A DNA stretch of 64,000 bases, taken from assembly GCA_039654915.1 (NCBI GenBank), contig CM077599.1:26163501-26227500 (forward strand), in the 5' to 3' direction. The translations under genes were made by a program, and so were the position numbers. Origin of the DNA: Aquilaria yunnanensis (lineage: Eukaryota > Streptophyta > Magnoliopsida > Malvales > Thymelaeaceae). The notes below the pieces were generated by a model. The model saw only the letters and a program-made list of their open reading frames with translations. It did no database searches and was not told the DNA's origin. Every line of letters begins with the position of its first letter. Position 1 is the stretch's first letter. Positions 33,483 through 45,179 of the stretch are shown piece after piece.

Positions 33483-33715
33483 CTCCCTCCGTCCCGATTT
33501 CTTTGATCCATTTGGCTTTTTGAGCTAGTTTGACTTAAATTTTTTTATATTATTGTTTGTGAAAAAAAATTAAAAAAAATATATTTAAAAACTATAGGTC
33601 TTGATTTATTATTCAAACATAAAAATTTTTCATTTATATGCTAAAATGTTTAAAATAAAAAATCATAAATTAATTGCTGAAAAGTAATGGTGCAAAGAAT
33701 TTGGGACGGAGGGAG
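33483..33715. mobile_element. Stowaway MITE (Tc1/mariner type)
   Basis: The 233-bp AT-rich element has perfect 13-bp terminal inverted repeats CTCCCTCCGTCCC / GGGACGGAGGGAG. It is flanked by TA on both sides (33481-33482 and 33716-33717). These are the hallmarks of plant Stowaway elements. A truncated relative in opposite orientation lies at 41568-41718. Confidence 0.95.
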
Positions 33716-33717
33716 TA

Positions 33718-34520
33718 TAACATTATATTTCCATCCTCAGTATATATATGTGATGCATGGGAATATAAAAAAAATATTGAATCTATACTGCATAGATAAA
33801 GAAATATGTTTTTTTTTATTCTATATGACTGTTACACATAGAAAAGAAATAGAAAAGATACATTTTACAAAGTATACATTATACAATGTTTTACAGTTAT
33901 ATTTGGATGTGTTCCTTTTTGTGTTATGATATGTTTTTTCCTTTGTATATATATGTCCATTTTTAGTTTATCGCGGGTATATAAGGCAAAATGCTGAAAT
34001 AAACATGTAAAAAATCAATATGAACATATGAAAAAACAGAATAGAACATACAGACAATGATTGCAAACAACAATTAAGGCAAGGGATTGGACTCATATGT
34101 TCTTTTTTATTCTTTATGACTCTTATACAGGGAAAAGAAATAGAAAAGGTATATACATTTTACAAAGTATACATTATACAATCTTTTAGAGTTATATTTG
34201 GATGTGTTTGTGCGTTTGTATATATAAGTTCAATTATGCCTAGATTTTCATTTTTTGATTCTAGCCGGTATATACATATAGAAAGCGTGAATGAACATAT
34301 AAAAAAATTGAACAAAACATATAAAAAATGATTGCAAAGAAGAATTAAGGCATTGGATTGGACGCATATGTTTGATCTAACATAAGTATATGTTCTTTTT
34401 CATTTTCAAACATCTTCACCACGTATACTTTTATCTCAGGTGTATAAACACGAAAAAGAAATGACGAAATGCACATATAGAACCCGAAAAGATCATACAG
34501 AAAAATGAATATATGTACAA
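33718..34520. repeat. AT-rich spacer with a ~293-bp duplication
   Basis: 'acaaagtatacattatacaa' occurs at about 33868 and 34161. Each is followed by 'ttatatttggatgtgttc/t' and by GAACATA-type words. This appears to be a diverged member of the GAACATA family next to Ulp1-type gene D. No gene was seen. Confidence 0.65.
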
Positions 34521-34548
34521 TCTGGGAAGAACAAATCTATATTTAAAG

Positions 34549-37500
34549 TTAGTAGTTGTTTGAGATGGTATTAAGCATTACATTTCTTTGAGCATTGTAT
34601 TGTGAAAGAACCATCTCCGCAAAGATCTTTATACGATCGAACTTCATGATATCTGTTGGTCCTAGATCTGACTCAAATTGTCTTCCATGGTAAAGCTCTA
34701 TGTGTCTCATCAAAAAGAATGCATAGTCAATGGCATTTTTCAAACATTCATATCTTTTTCCAGCCCTTGACATATCAAATTTCCACTTCAACTGCACATA
34801 TGAATTTTTAAATTTGGTGATAAGCTTCTTAAGGTACAGACTATTCATACAAAAATATATGTTGAAGATTAGCTTCTGCAAAAAATAAAAATAAAAATAA
34901 AAAAAAGAAACAACGTGTTAGATAGTGTTTTTTATAGCTTATGAATTTTTTATTTTCTATAACTTACGAGGGAATTTCTGACTGTGTCGTATCTTTTCTA
35001 GTTAGTAGGCAGATTGTCCATTGAATTGACAGCTTCTTTTTCAATATCAAATACCAAAGCAAATAAGTGTTCATGTTGGATAATGGGAACAATAATCTGG
35101 AAAAAAAAAAAAAGATAACAACTGAAACATTGAACATCTAAAGGTAGGAAAAGAACATATACAAAATAAAACAGATAACTCATAAAATGAAGGCAAGACA
35201 AATGCAATACAGGAATTAAGAACATAAGATAGCATAATAATGAACATAAGATAACATAAGAATGAACATAAGATTCTATGAACATAGAATCATAGAACAA
35301 TGGAACAGATAAACCAATATTTTGCTTACCTTATTATACTGATTCAGAGGGTGAAGATGCTAGCTTGCTACCCAGTTTCGAATAGTTTTAACCCCCACTT
35401 CCGTCATTTCCTTAAGTATCACTTCTTTTTCTTTCTTCTGCTAAACATTTTTGCTGTTGTTCAAGCTTGCCTAGACATTGAACTTTGAGGAAGAAAATGT
35501 ACAACAATTCAAAAAGAACAATCAGTAGATAAAAAGAGAACAAACAGGCCACGTACAAAAAACATATTCGAAAGCTCTTTTAGGTAATTACCGACAACAG
35601 AGGGGTGATGAAAGCTCTTTTTGGGTTCTCATTATGATTTTCTTTCATATTGAGCAGTGATGTCCATACATTTACAGCTTGTGTCTCGACATATGTAAAA
35701 CCAATCATGGTCGGTAGGAAGTCCGGAGGAAGTGATAGATCACCAATCTGAAACACAATTAACTTGCATATTAAATAAGTTAGTCATCATTCTTATTTAC
35801 ATGTTACATATAATATGAAGCTGAATATTCATACGGCAGTTCAATTTCATTTCTTGTTATAATATCAGCGGCCTTGATTTCTTCATCTGTCAGTTTTTCA
35901 GTTGTTGCTTTTGCCGCAGATTCCTTGATGTATTCATTGTGCACAAAGCTAACATCCCTTCCAGAATGAATAATTTGTTCAGCTGCAGTTGTAGGGGACT
36001 TGAGGAGAGGAAGCTCTGTTATAATTTTTTATACTGCTGACTTAGGTTTTTCCATTTCAGGTGACTTGATTCCAAGTGAAAACTCTGGCATGTCATCATA
36101 TGCATAGAGGCAGCTATCTCTGTCATTTCTTGGTTGGCCTATTTAAATGAACAAATACAAAATCAACATATAGAAATGCAGGAACTAAGAACCAAGAGCA
36201 TATACAAATATAGTAACTAAGAACATAATATAACATAATATCAAACATACATCAATGAATAAATAAACATATTGAAAAACCAGAATGAACATATAGAAAA
36301 GAAAAAATAAACATATAGAAAATAGAACAGAACATACAACAATGTACAAATGAACATATATGAAATAATAAATAAACATATAGGATTTCATATAAAATGT
36401 ATATGAATATATTACCCTATTTGTACGGATTACGGGTTAAAAGAATTTTGAATTTTGGTCGTACTTCTGTATAAAGAATGTAAAAGAAAACAAAACAAAA
36501 CATACAAGAAAGAGAAGACTAAATGAACATACAAAAAAAAAAACATACAGTGAGTCATAAATAAACACATAACACATAAGTTTGCCTTACTTTGCTGATG
36601 CCTATTGGTAGGGGGACCTGTATTGTTATCATTTCTCTCTTGTTCATTCTGAAAAGGTTTGTGACACGTATCCTGTTGGTTTGTCTGAACAGGAAGGAAT
36701 ATATTTACTATACATTGACAGTACAATAAGTATATATAAATAGTTCAAGCTTGTTTTTTAGTCTAATAACATATGAAACTCAAGATTAACAGACATGGAT
36801 AAAAGAAAGAAAATTTAAAAATAGCATATGAAATTATCTAGCCTTATTTCTTTTCATTAGAAATATCACCTTGTTTTTCAGCATCCACAGCATCAACTTC
36901 AATTTCATCAGCATCATTTTCCCTTATTGTTGGTTCATCTAGGTAAAAGATAATGGACATGAATTAACTAATGAACATATAATAACATAAAATGAACAGA
37001 AATTCAAGTACAACGAACATAAAGTAATGTATGATTATTTAACCTTGTTGCTGCCCGGTAGGATTATCATCCATGCTTTCAACATTATCAACTTCATTAG
37101 TAGATGGAAAAGCTAGATCCTTCAAAATCTGAGGATCAAGTTACTGAAGGCGTTTTCCTTGCCATCTTTCTTTTATGATTACACACAATCGGGTTAGCTT
37201 GTTTGTGTGCTGAAGGATAAACGGTGTTAAATGTATGTTTGGCTGGCTTCCATCTGTTGGTGCCTTGATACCAACGTATTCAACAATTTTTCCTATTTCT
37301 GATGGGAATTTACTGCATGCTTTGTTCATTCTTTCGAGCAAGACTTTGTTTGCGTTAACTGCCACCTTAGTAGCCTGTGAGACACTTTCAATAAGTTCTT
37401 CAAATTCATCAGCATGATACATGTCAGTTTCCAGATTAGATTGTTCCTTTTCCTCTTCTTACTACTTGCTCATCATCATTGGATATCTGTTGCCTTTTAC

Positions 37501-38600
37501 TTGTGATCTAAGAGGGTCTTTAGTAACCTATAGAACATAAGATAAAATCATATTAAACATACATAAATGAATAAATAAACTTATTGAAAAACCAAAATGA
37601 ACATATACAAAACAGAATAGAACATACAGAAAAACAGAAAAAGAACATAAGGAAACAAAAATTTGAACATATAGAAAATGATTACTAGAGCAAATGAAAG
37701 ACAGGAATCAATCAAGAACAGAACATACCATGAATCAAAAAGATGAAGCAGAAACTTATACTTTTCCCAAACCAAAACCCCAGCTAACTTTTCCTGATTT
37801 AGCCTTTCATGAATGATTTGATTATTCCATCCAGCAATTCTTGGGATTTGCCTTTCAATAGTGGATTTGGCTTTCATGCAGAATCTATCAAGGTACAGTA
37901 ACTTGAATAAGAAAACATTTAAAATGTTATTATACCAAGAATGAATAAACATACATAAAAATGAAACAAAACATACAAAATCCAAAAAGAACATACATTA
38001 TATGTACAATTGCTGGATTACCTGTAGTAACAACACATATCCTCCAATGTTATTCTTTGTCTTTCCAAGCTTGTACCTCTTAGTTGCCACTGCCATATTA
38101 GTTATCATGAACTCACACCAATTAAAGTTTTTTACAGCTGACAAATTAGCTTATGACTTCAGAACTTTCTAGTTGCATTCTGTTGGTGTTGTAAGTGGTG
38201 CAATGAGGTATGTTGTGACAAAGACAAGAAAATTCTGCTTAAAGTTGTCCCCAACTTCTTTGCCTTGAAGTAATGCTTTCGTTAAAGTTAATGGATGTGA
38301 TGGTTTCACTCCTCCAAACTGTTGTTTCCAAATGTGCAAATTCTAGGGCCTCAACAGAATCAGGCATGCTGAAGTTATATGTTTTAACTTTTTTTTGTCC
38401 AAATGTAATGCCAAAAATCAGACAAGCATCCTCTGCTTCTAATTCAATTTCTCTATTCTTTCAAACACAAAGTAGGTGAAAAAGGCTCTCAAACCCCATA
38501 TCTACAATAGCTTGCTTTTGATTCTCATTACCAGCAATTACTTGCATTACATCATTAATTTTTGAACTGGAGCATCTGACAGTAGGAAATTGGCTGCAGG
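34549..38600 (-). pseudogene. Ulp1-type protease gene D, catalytic Cys replaced by Tyr
   Basis: Exons on the minus strand, 5' to 3': 38597-38461 ('QVIAGNENQKQAIVDMGFES'), frameshifted 38460-38040 ('EIELEAEDACLIFGITFG', 'NFKQNFLVFVTTYLI', 'NFNWCEFMITNMAVATK', 'GGYVLLLQ'), 37905-37735 ('LLYLDRFCMKAK', 'IPRIAGWNNQIIHERLNQE'), 37420-37141, 37130-37045, 36945-36840, 36690-36590, 36135-35835 ('CLYAYDDMPEFSLGIKSPEM'), 35755-35595 ('DFLPTMIGFTYVETQAVNVW'), 35095-34985 ('IIVPIIQHEHLFALVFDIEK', catalytic His and Asp present) and 34877-34549 ('NAIDYAFFLMRHIELYHG'). The family motif DCG(V/I)F reads DYAFF, so the nucleophilic Cys is Tyr. Scattered stops (for example TAG after MDNLPTN) and a frameshift make it a relic, but the last exon is fully open. 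Exon edges are approximate. Confidence 0.78.
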
Positions 38601-40870
38601 AGAAAATAACTACCATGAAGTAAACAACATACAGCAAGTAGAGAAGAAAACATACAGGAATTATAAATAAGACAAATGAAATACGTGAACTAAAACATAA
38701 GATAACAGAATGGTGAACATATTGCAAAACAGAACAAAACATTATAAAAAATAAACATACAGAAAAGACAAAATGAACATACTGAAAAGAGATAATAAAC
38801 ACACAGGAAATAGAACAGAACATACAGCAACATACAAATGAACATATATGAACACACTACTATGAGGTATACAACATACAACAAGTAGAGAAGAAAGCAT
38901 ACAGGAATTCCAAACAAGACAAATGAAATACAAGAACTAAAACATAAGATAATAGAATATTGAACATATTGCAAACATATTGCAAAACAGAACAAAACAT
39001 ACAGAAAATGAAGTCAAGACAAATGAAGAAATACATTGAACTAAGAACTAAGAGCATATACAGATAAAGTAACTAACAGAAGATAACGGCACATCGAACA
39101 TACATCAATGAAGAAATAAACATATTGAAAACCCAAAATGAACATACAGAAAAGAGATAATAAACAACATATCAACAACAGCTTGCTTTCGATTCTCATT
39201 ACCATCAATTACTTGCATTACAATATTAATTTTTGAACCGGAGCATCTGACAGTAAGAAATTGGCTGCAGGAGAAAATAACTGCCATCAAGTAAACAACA
39301 TACATCAAGTAGAAAGGAAAACATACAGGAATTCCAAACAAGACAAATGAAATACAGGAACTAAAACATAAGATAACAGAATATTGAACATATTGCAAAA
39401 CAGAACAAAACATACAGAAAATGAAGTCAAGACAAATGAAGAAATACAGGAACTAAGAACTAAGAGCATATACAAATATAGTAACTAATAACATAAGAAA
39501 ATGACATATCAAACATACATCAATAAAAAAATAAACATACAGAAAAGACAAAATGAACATACAGAAAAGAGATAATAAACACACAGAAACAGAACAAAAC
39601 ATACAACAATGTACAAATGAACATATATGAACAAACTGCTATGAAGTAAACAACATATAGCACATAGAGAAGAAAGCATATAGGAATTCCAAACAAGACA
39701 AATAAAATATAGGAACTACAGTATAAGATAAAAAAATATTGAACATATTGCAAAACAGAACAAAACATACAGAAAATGAAGCCAAGACAAATAAAGAAAT
39801 ACAGAAACTAAGAACTAAGAGCATACACAAATATAGTAACTAAGAACATAAGATAATATAATATCAAACATACTTCAATGAACAAATAAACATATATAAA
39901 AACTAAAATGAATATATATAAAAGAGAAAATAAACATATAGAAAACATAACATAACATACAGCAATGTACAAATGAACATATATGAACAAACTGCTATGA
40001 AAAAGCATACAGAAATTCCAGACAAGACAAACAAAATACAGGAACTAAAACATAATATAACAGAATATTGAACATATTGTAAAATAGAACAAAACATACA
40101 GAAAATGAATTCAAGGCAAATGAAGAAATACATGAACTAAGAACTAAGACCATATACAAATACAGTAACTAATAACAAAAGAAAATGACATATCGAACAT
40201 ACATCAATAAATAAATAAAAATACATAAAAGAGATAATAAACATACAGAAAATAGAACAAAACATACAGCAATGTACAAATAAACATATATGAACAAACT
40301 GCTATGAAGTAAACAACATACAGCAAGTAGAGAGGAAAACATATAGGAATTCCAAATAAGACAAATGAAATATAAGAACTAAAACATAAGATAACAGAAT
40401 AGTGAACATATCCAAATAGAACAAAACATGTAGAGAATGAAGTCAAGACAAATGAAGAAATATAAGAACTAAGAACTATGAGCATGTACAAATACAGTAA
40501 CTAGAAACATAAGATAACATAATATCAAACATACATCAATGAATAAATTAACATATAGAATTCCAAACAAGATAAATGAAATACGAGAACTAAAACATAA
40601 GATAACAAAATATTGAACATATTTCAAAATAGAACAAAACATACATAAAATGAAGTCAAGATAAATGAAGAAATACTGGAACTAAGAGCATATACAAATA
40701 CAATAACAATGAACATAAGATAACATAATATCGAAGATATATCAATGAATAAATAAACATAACAAAACATATGGAAAATACAGGAACTCAATGCAAGAAA
40801 CGCAATACAGTAACATAACAAAACATACAGAAAATACACAAACATACATCAATGAAGAAATGAACATATA
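34990..40870 (-). repeat. GAACATA repeats filling the introns and 5' flank of gene D
   Basis: Blocks at about 35110-35300, 36140-36400, 36480-36560, 36950-37030, 37540-37740, 37920-38000, 38610-39165 and 39275-40870 share 'gaacatatatgaaca', 'gaattccaaacaagacaaat', 'gaatattgaacatattgcaaa', 'atgaagtcaagacaaatga' and 'aactaagaacataagataac'. Landmarks in the largest block recur at about 39620, 39978 and 40287, spacing about 310-360 bp. All blocks have GAACATA on the plus strand, that is TATGTTC on the coding strand of gene D. Confidence 0.88.
39165..39275 (-). pseudogene. Duplicated exon fragment of gene D inside the repeat array
   Basis: The minus strand encodes 'QVIDGNENRKQAVVDM' preceded by the acceptor-like 'ttctcctgcag'. 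This nearly repeats the 38597-38490 exon ('QVIAGNENQKQAIVDM') together with its splice acceptor and flanking intron. It stops before GFESLF. It shows that one duplication of the repeat array carried exon sequence. Confidence 0.8.
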
Positions 40871-41132
40871 TGTACAAAACATGTATATAACCTTTTAAAT
40901 TTCCTTGTCTTCTTCTCGTGTGTTTTTCCTTCAATTTTCTTCTTCTTGTATCTTTTAGTTTCTTCTTCAGGCTTGGTATTCTTCATCTTCAAAGATCTGA
41001 TTTCATCTCTACATCACAAATGAAGCTATAGGTTAGGGTTTCAAGATCTAATTTTGTTTCTACATAGCAAATGAAGAAATCATACTTACAGTTTCTATGA
41101 TAGCACTATATCGTCACTTAAGTCTGACATTT
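40871..41132. other. Spacer between gene D repeats and GRF gene 1
   Basis: CT-rich/AT-rich DNA with 'cttcttctcgtgtgtttttc'. An 'atctgatttcatctctacat' phrase is duplicated at about 40997 and 41048. No gene was seen. Confidence 0.5.
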
Positions 41133-42206
41133 TTATACGGAAATCACACAGGAGAAAAAAATTGTGGAAACAGAAACTAGAGCAGAAAAAATACATCTAA
41201 CACAAACCAAAATACCAATAACTCCTACAACGAAACTTGTAAAATTGATATTAATCTTAGCCTTTATAGCTTTCACATCTTCATGCAATCTATCAATCCT
41301 CTGAATAACCTGATTAGCCTCCAGTTGCTCACTTAAATATTGGACATCACCATTCACCTCTCTAAACTGAGCTCTCAGTCTTCTAGTCTCTGCTTCAACT
41401 CTTCTAACCTTGCTTAGAAGCTTTTTAATTGCCTCTTGTGCAAGCTCAACCTTTCATCAATCCAGTGCAAATAACCACAACCTGCCTTTGCAACTGTTGA
41501 CAACCCCACCTATAAAATTTGTATCAAATACAGCCTAGGTTAGACCACTTTATAATGAAATATAATACTACGTCCGTCTGAAAATTTTTGCTCCATTTAT
41601 TTTCAGCAATTAATCTAGGATTTTTTATTTTTAACATTTTAATATATAAATGAAAAATATTTATATATGAATGATAAATCAAGATATTTAGTTTTTAAAT
41701 ATATTTTTGCAAAGGCAGGATATTTTTTCAAGTAATCCCTTCTACCAGCAACTAGCAAAAACAACCAGATAAAATGAACAAATGGAATGAACAAACTAAT
41801 TGAAAACCGTTTATCAAGCCATCAACCAGCAAAAACAATTTAATCACCATCAATTTACTCACCAAGCCAAACCATAACCGACAAGTACGTGCCATCAACC
41901 AGTAAACGCTGACACCTGACGAGAAAAAAAAAATGTTCTCTGTGTCTTTCCAAGGATTATAGCAAGCTCTATCTGACAACTCGAATTACAACAAACAATT
42001 GAGAAAAGAACAATTGAAAATTTTGATACAAGGATTCGCTTATAATCTGAGCATCCGTAGAACCTTCGGCCAACATTCTCTGTATCTTTCCAAGCCGTAT
42101 ACATCCTCGCATCCACTCCACAATGACATCGATACCTCACCTCACCCTCTCCCTCAGATTTCAAACTTGGAGACATTCTCGAGCTTCCGGATAACTGAGA
42201 CATCAA
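41133..42206 (-). pseudogene. GRF zinc-finger protein with coiled coil and C-terminal membrane segment, copy 1
   Basis: Exon 1 from ATG 42206 gives a Ser-rich leader, then 'RCHCGVDARMYTAWKDTENV' and 'GRRFYGCSDYK', the first three Cys and GRRF core of a GRF zinc finger. After an intron (about 41520-42040, holding a Stowaway relic), exon 2 supplies 'CGYLHWIDE', the fourth Cys and WID. A frameshift near 41455 leads into 'ELAQEAIKKLLSKVRRVEAE' and 'EANQVIQRIDRLHEDVKAIK' (coiled coil), then a hydrophobic segment 'FTSFVVGVIGILVCVRCIF' at the C-terminus (ends about 41133). The GRF-coil-TM order matches a very abundant, uncharacterised plant family. GRF fingers elsewhere bind single-stranded nucleic acid; the role here is unknown. 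Confidence 0.75.
41568..41718. mobile_element. Stowaway MITE fragment
   Basis: It starts 'ctacgtccgtctg', a decayed Stowaway end after TA. The interior ('cagcaattaatctagg', 'atgataaatcaagatattta') matches the reverse complement of the 33483-33715 element. The far end is missing. It lies in the intron of GRF copy 1. Confidence 0.75.
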
Positions 42207-42534
42207 GAATTAAAATGTATTTGGGAGAAAGTAGGCTACTTGGGTTTACGAATTGCAGAGGAAGAACCCTAATCCTCTTTTGCCTTCTGCGAACAGAAGT
42301 TTTGATGGGTTTAAGTGGCCAACAGAAGAGTTATGATGTTACTACACTTCAGCCACGTGGCACGAATTCAGCACACCATGGACTAACTCGCCCTATTTTA
42401 AAAAGTTTGGGGACTTCTCTTTACTGAATCCAAGTCCAGGGACTAAGTCACTTAAAGTTACACAAAGAAAGCTCAATTATCATGCGGATCAACGTTGGTC
42501 TTGGCTTCCTTTATCACGTACACATTGAACCAAA
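42207..42534. other. Upstream flank of GRF copy 1
   Basis: No gene was seen. It contains a 'gggactaagtcacttaaagtt' phrase, similar in style to the DNA before the other GRF genes, and a GATCAACGTTGGTC motif at 42487-42500 followed by 'cctttatcacgtac'. Confidence 0.5.
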
Positions 42535-42930
42535 ATGGGAAATTTAAAAAAAAAAAAAACCCCTCAGGTTTAGTGGATACTTCACTTACCCTCTATTGTT
42601 TGAAACCCCTAAAGTTTAATAGATCCTCCACTTACCCCCTTCCATAATATTGAGGACTAAAATGTCTTTTTACCAATTTTTTCAATTTTCATCTTTGGAC
42701 AAATAAGTTAGAAAATTTTTCTTTTGGTAATTAGAAATTTAAAGAATGTTGGCAACACTTTTTACCATCTCATGTTAATTTAAATATGTACTATCTAGTC
42801 AGTTAATTAATATTAATAAATTAAAATTATAGTCTTTACAGAATTTTAGATTTTTATAGTAATAAATCACATAAATAGTAAAATGAACACTTAAAATAAA
42901 AATAAAATCTATTTATATGAACTTTTACAT
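42535..42930. repeat. Dispersed AT-rich repeat, copy 2 of 3
   Basis: Opens 'gggaaatttaaaaaaaaa' then 'cccctcaggtttagtggata' and stays collinear with 2428-2830 to about 42900 ('aattaatattaataaatt'). Confidence 0.75.
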
Positions 42931-43405
42931 AATGGTATATGAACATTAATGCCCTTGTCAAGTATGAATGCTACATTTACTTAATCTAATTTCCTAATAA
43001 TTATTGTATAATTACTAGAAAATTTAAATTATTAATTTTTCTTTACTTAAAGAAAGAAATTCTTTTTTCTATTATTGATGAAAATCTCACATATGTGAAA
43101 TTTTAGAAAGGTGACAATTATGATAGAAAGAGGGTGTAAAAACCTTACTAATTATTTAAGGGTGACATTATTTTGCATTAGTTTTAATGTATTGTTGTAC
43201 ATTATTCTTATATAAAATTATTATTTACTTTATTTAAAAAAATATATTATTTACTCAAATTGTCAATTTACCGAGCTTTACATTTTAAGAAGTCTATAAT
43301 TGCCTAGAAAGTCATAAAAAATATTTAATTTATTTTTAAAATATTAAAGTGTATGATTTTGATAAATAAATAATTAAAGTCAAAGTATATATATAAGATT
43401 ATGCC
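42931..43405. other. AT-rich non-coding stretch
   Basis: No gene, repeat end or RNA was recognised. Confidence 0.55.
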
Positions 43406-44729
43406 GCATATCCGGAATGTGTCGTACATCCATCAATGTCAAAGTGACACCCAAACAAGTTTGCACAACAATATCATAAATCTCTAAGATCCTAGACTGG
43501 GTTGTGTTACCCATCTTCACCATCCCCAAATCAAAATCCTTGTAAGTGGTGAACAATTCCTTCCTTGGAGAAACATGATAGGATGTAGCCGAATCAACTA
43601 TCCATTAGACATTCGGATCTATAATATGGTCACAGTCCTCTTGCGTTCGGAATGTGTCATACATCCCTCAACGTCAAAGTGACACCCAAACTAGTTTGCA
43701 CGACAATATCACCGATCCCTAAGATCCTAGACTGGGTTGTGTTACGCATCTTCACCATTTCAAGATCAACATCCTTGTAAGGGGGAACAATTCCTTCCTT
43801 GGAGAAACGTGATAAGATGCAGCTGAATTAACTATCCACTGGACATTCGGATCTATAATATGATCACGGTACCCTTGCGCACAGACTAGTGTCACCGACT
43901 CATCACCATTTGACTCAGTAACTGCAGTCATATTTATGTCATCAGGACCTTTCTCCTCATTCTTTTCATCCTTCTTCCTCTTCCAGCAATGCTTCATTCT
44001 ATGACCAGGTTTTCCATAATAATGACAACCATTGCCATCTCTTGACTTTGAGCGATCGCGAGATTTACCATGACTGCCCTTAGGTGCCTTATATTTGCTT
44101 CTTCCATTGCTCTCGATGACAAGAGCTTGTGAATGCTTAGAACCCAACTTCTTCCTCCTTGTCCCTTCATTGAATAAGTTATCTTTGACCAAACTTAAGG
44201 TGAGTTTGCCAGCTGGGGTTGAATTGCTAAAAGTAATCACCAATGTTTCCCAACTCTTTGGTAGGGAACTCAAAATAAGTAATGTCTACAATTCATCGTC
44301 AAACGCCATCTTCATGGAAGTCAACTGATTGATCAAATTCTGGAAATCATTCAAGTGCTCGGAAATTGACTATCCTTCATTAAGCTTTAAATTAACAAGC
44401 TTCTGTATAGTGAAAGCTTTATTCTGAGCGGTCTTCCTCTCAAATTAGCTTTCTAATTTCTTCCATAGAGATTGAGCATTTGTCTCTGCTGAAACATGGT
44501 GGAATACGCTCATATCCACTCATTTTCTAATGATGCCAACTGTCTTGCGATTGAGCTTCTTCCAATCATCTTCTGACTTGTTCTCCAACTTTGCTGAATC
44601 ACCCATAATAGGATCATACAAATCAAGACAATAAAGTAGATCCTCCATTATTGGCTTCTAGATTGAATAATTTGATGCATTCAATTTGACCATTGAACCC
44701 GAGCTTTCACCCATATCTTCTTTAGCCAT
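43406..44729 (-). mobile_element. Ty1/copia gag and protease-start fragment
   Basis: From ATG 44729 the minus strand encodes 'MAKEDMGESSGSMVKLNASN', then a copia gag: 'SSLPKSWETLVITFSNS', a basic stretch, the zinc knuckle 'CHYYGKPGHRMKHCWKRKK' (C-x2-YxxxGH-x4-C, in which the second Cys is Tyr) and the protease lead-in 'WIVNSAASYHVSPRKELF' (family DSGAS reads NSAAS). In-frame stops occur near 44449, 44371 and 44286. Sequence downstream of about 43850 is tandemly duplicated. It is cut from the rest of its pol, and an RT piece of the same type lies back-to-back at 44785. Confidence 0.88.
43411..43880 (-). repeat. 235-bp tandem duplication of the copia protease region
   Basis: 'gtgtc(g/a)tacatcc' begins at 43419 and 43654. 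Each is followed by 'gtcaaagtgacacccaaac', 'agatcctagactgggttgtg' and 'ttccttccttggagaaac'. Confidence 0.9.
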
Positions 44730-44784
44730 CAGCTTTATCACAAACTCAATAGTGACCGTGTATGAGAGCAGATAGTCTAAATCT

Positions 44785-45172
44785 TGAGCTTGAGTAGCTA
44801 GATGTGAATACTGCATTTTCACATGGCGGCTTAAATGAGGAGATTTACATGGTTCAGCCTGAAGGAGTTAAAGTGAAAAGGAAAGAGCATATGGTTTGTA
44901 GGTTGAAGAAGAGCCTTTACGGCTTGAAGCAGGTACTTAGACAGTGGTATCGCAAATTTGATTCTTTTATGGTTGGCCAAAACTATAAAAGAACCAATGC
45001 AGATTCTTATGTCTATATTAGAAAGTTTCCTGATGGTAACTTTACTATTCTTCTGCTTTATGTTGATGAAAGAACCACAAGGGGGAGTGTAGTAACCATG
45101 TTTGTCTTGCGTGAGTCACTTTTAAGGGGCAGATTGTTGAGGATGCAAGTGACTTATATACCACATGGTTAG
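44785..45172 (+). mobile_element. Ty1/copia reverse-transcriptase fragment, internally deleted
   Basis: 44785-45075 encodes copia RT: 'DVNTAFSHGGLNEEIYMVQP', 'VCRLKKSLYGLKQVLRQWY' and 'FTILLLYVDE', ending within the YVDD active-site motif, whose second Asp codon reads Glu. It then jumps straight into 'ccacaagggggagtgtagta', which looks like a polypurine tract plus LTR start. So RNase H and the rest of RT were deleted. It has plus orientation, opposite to the gag piece 55 bp away. Confidence 0.88.
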
Positions 45173-45179
45173 TAAATAT

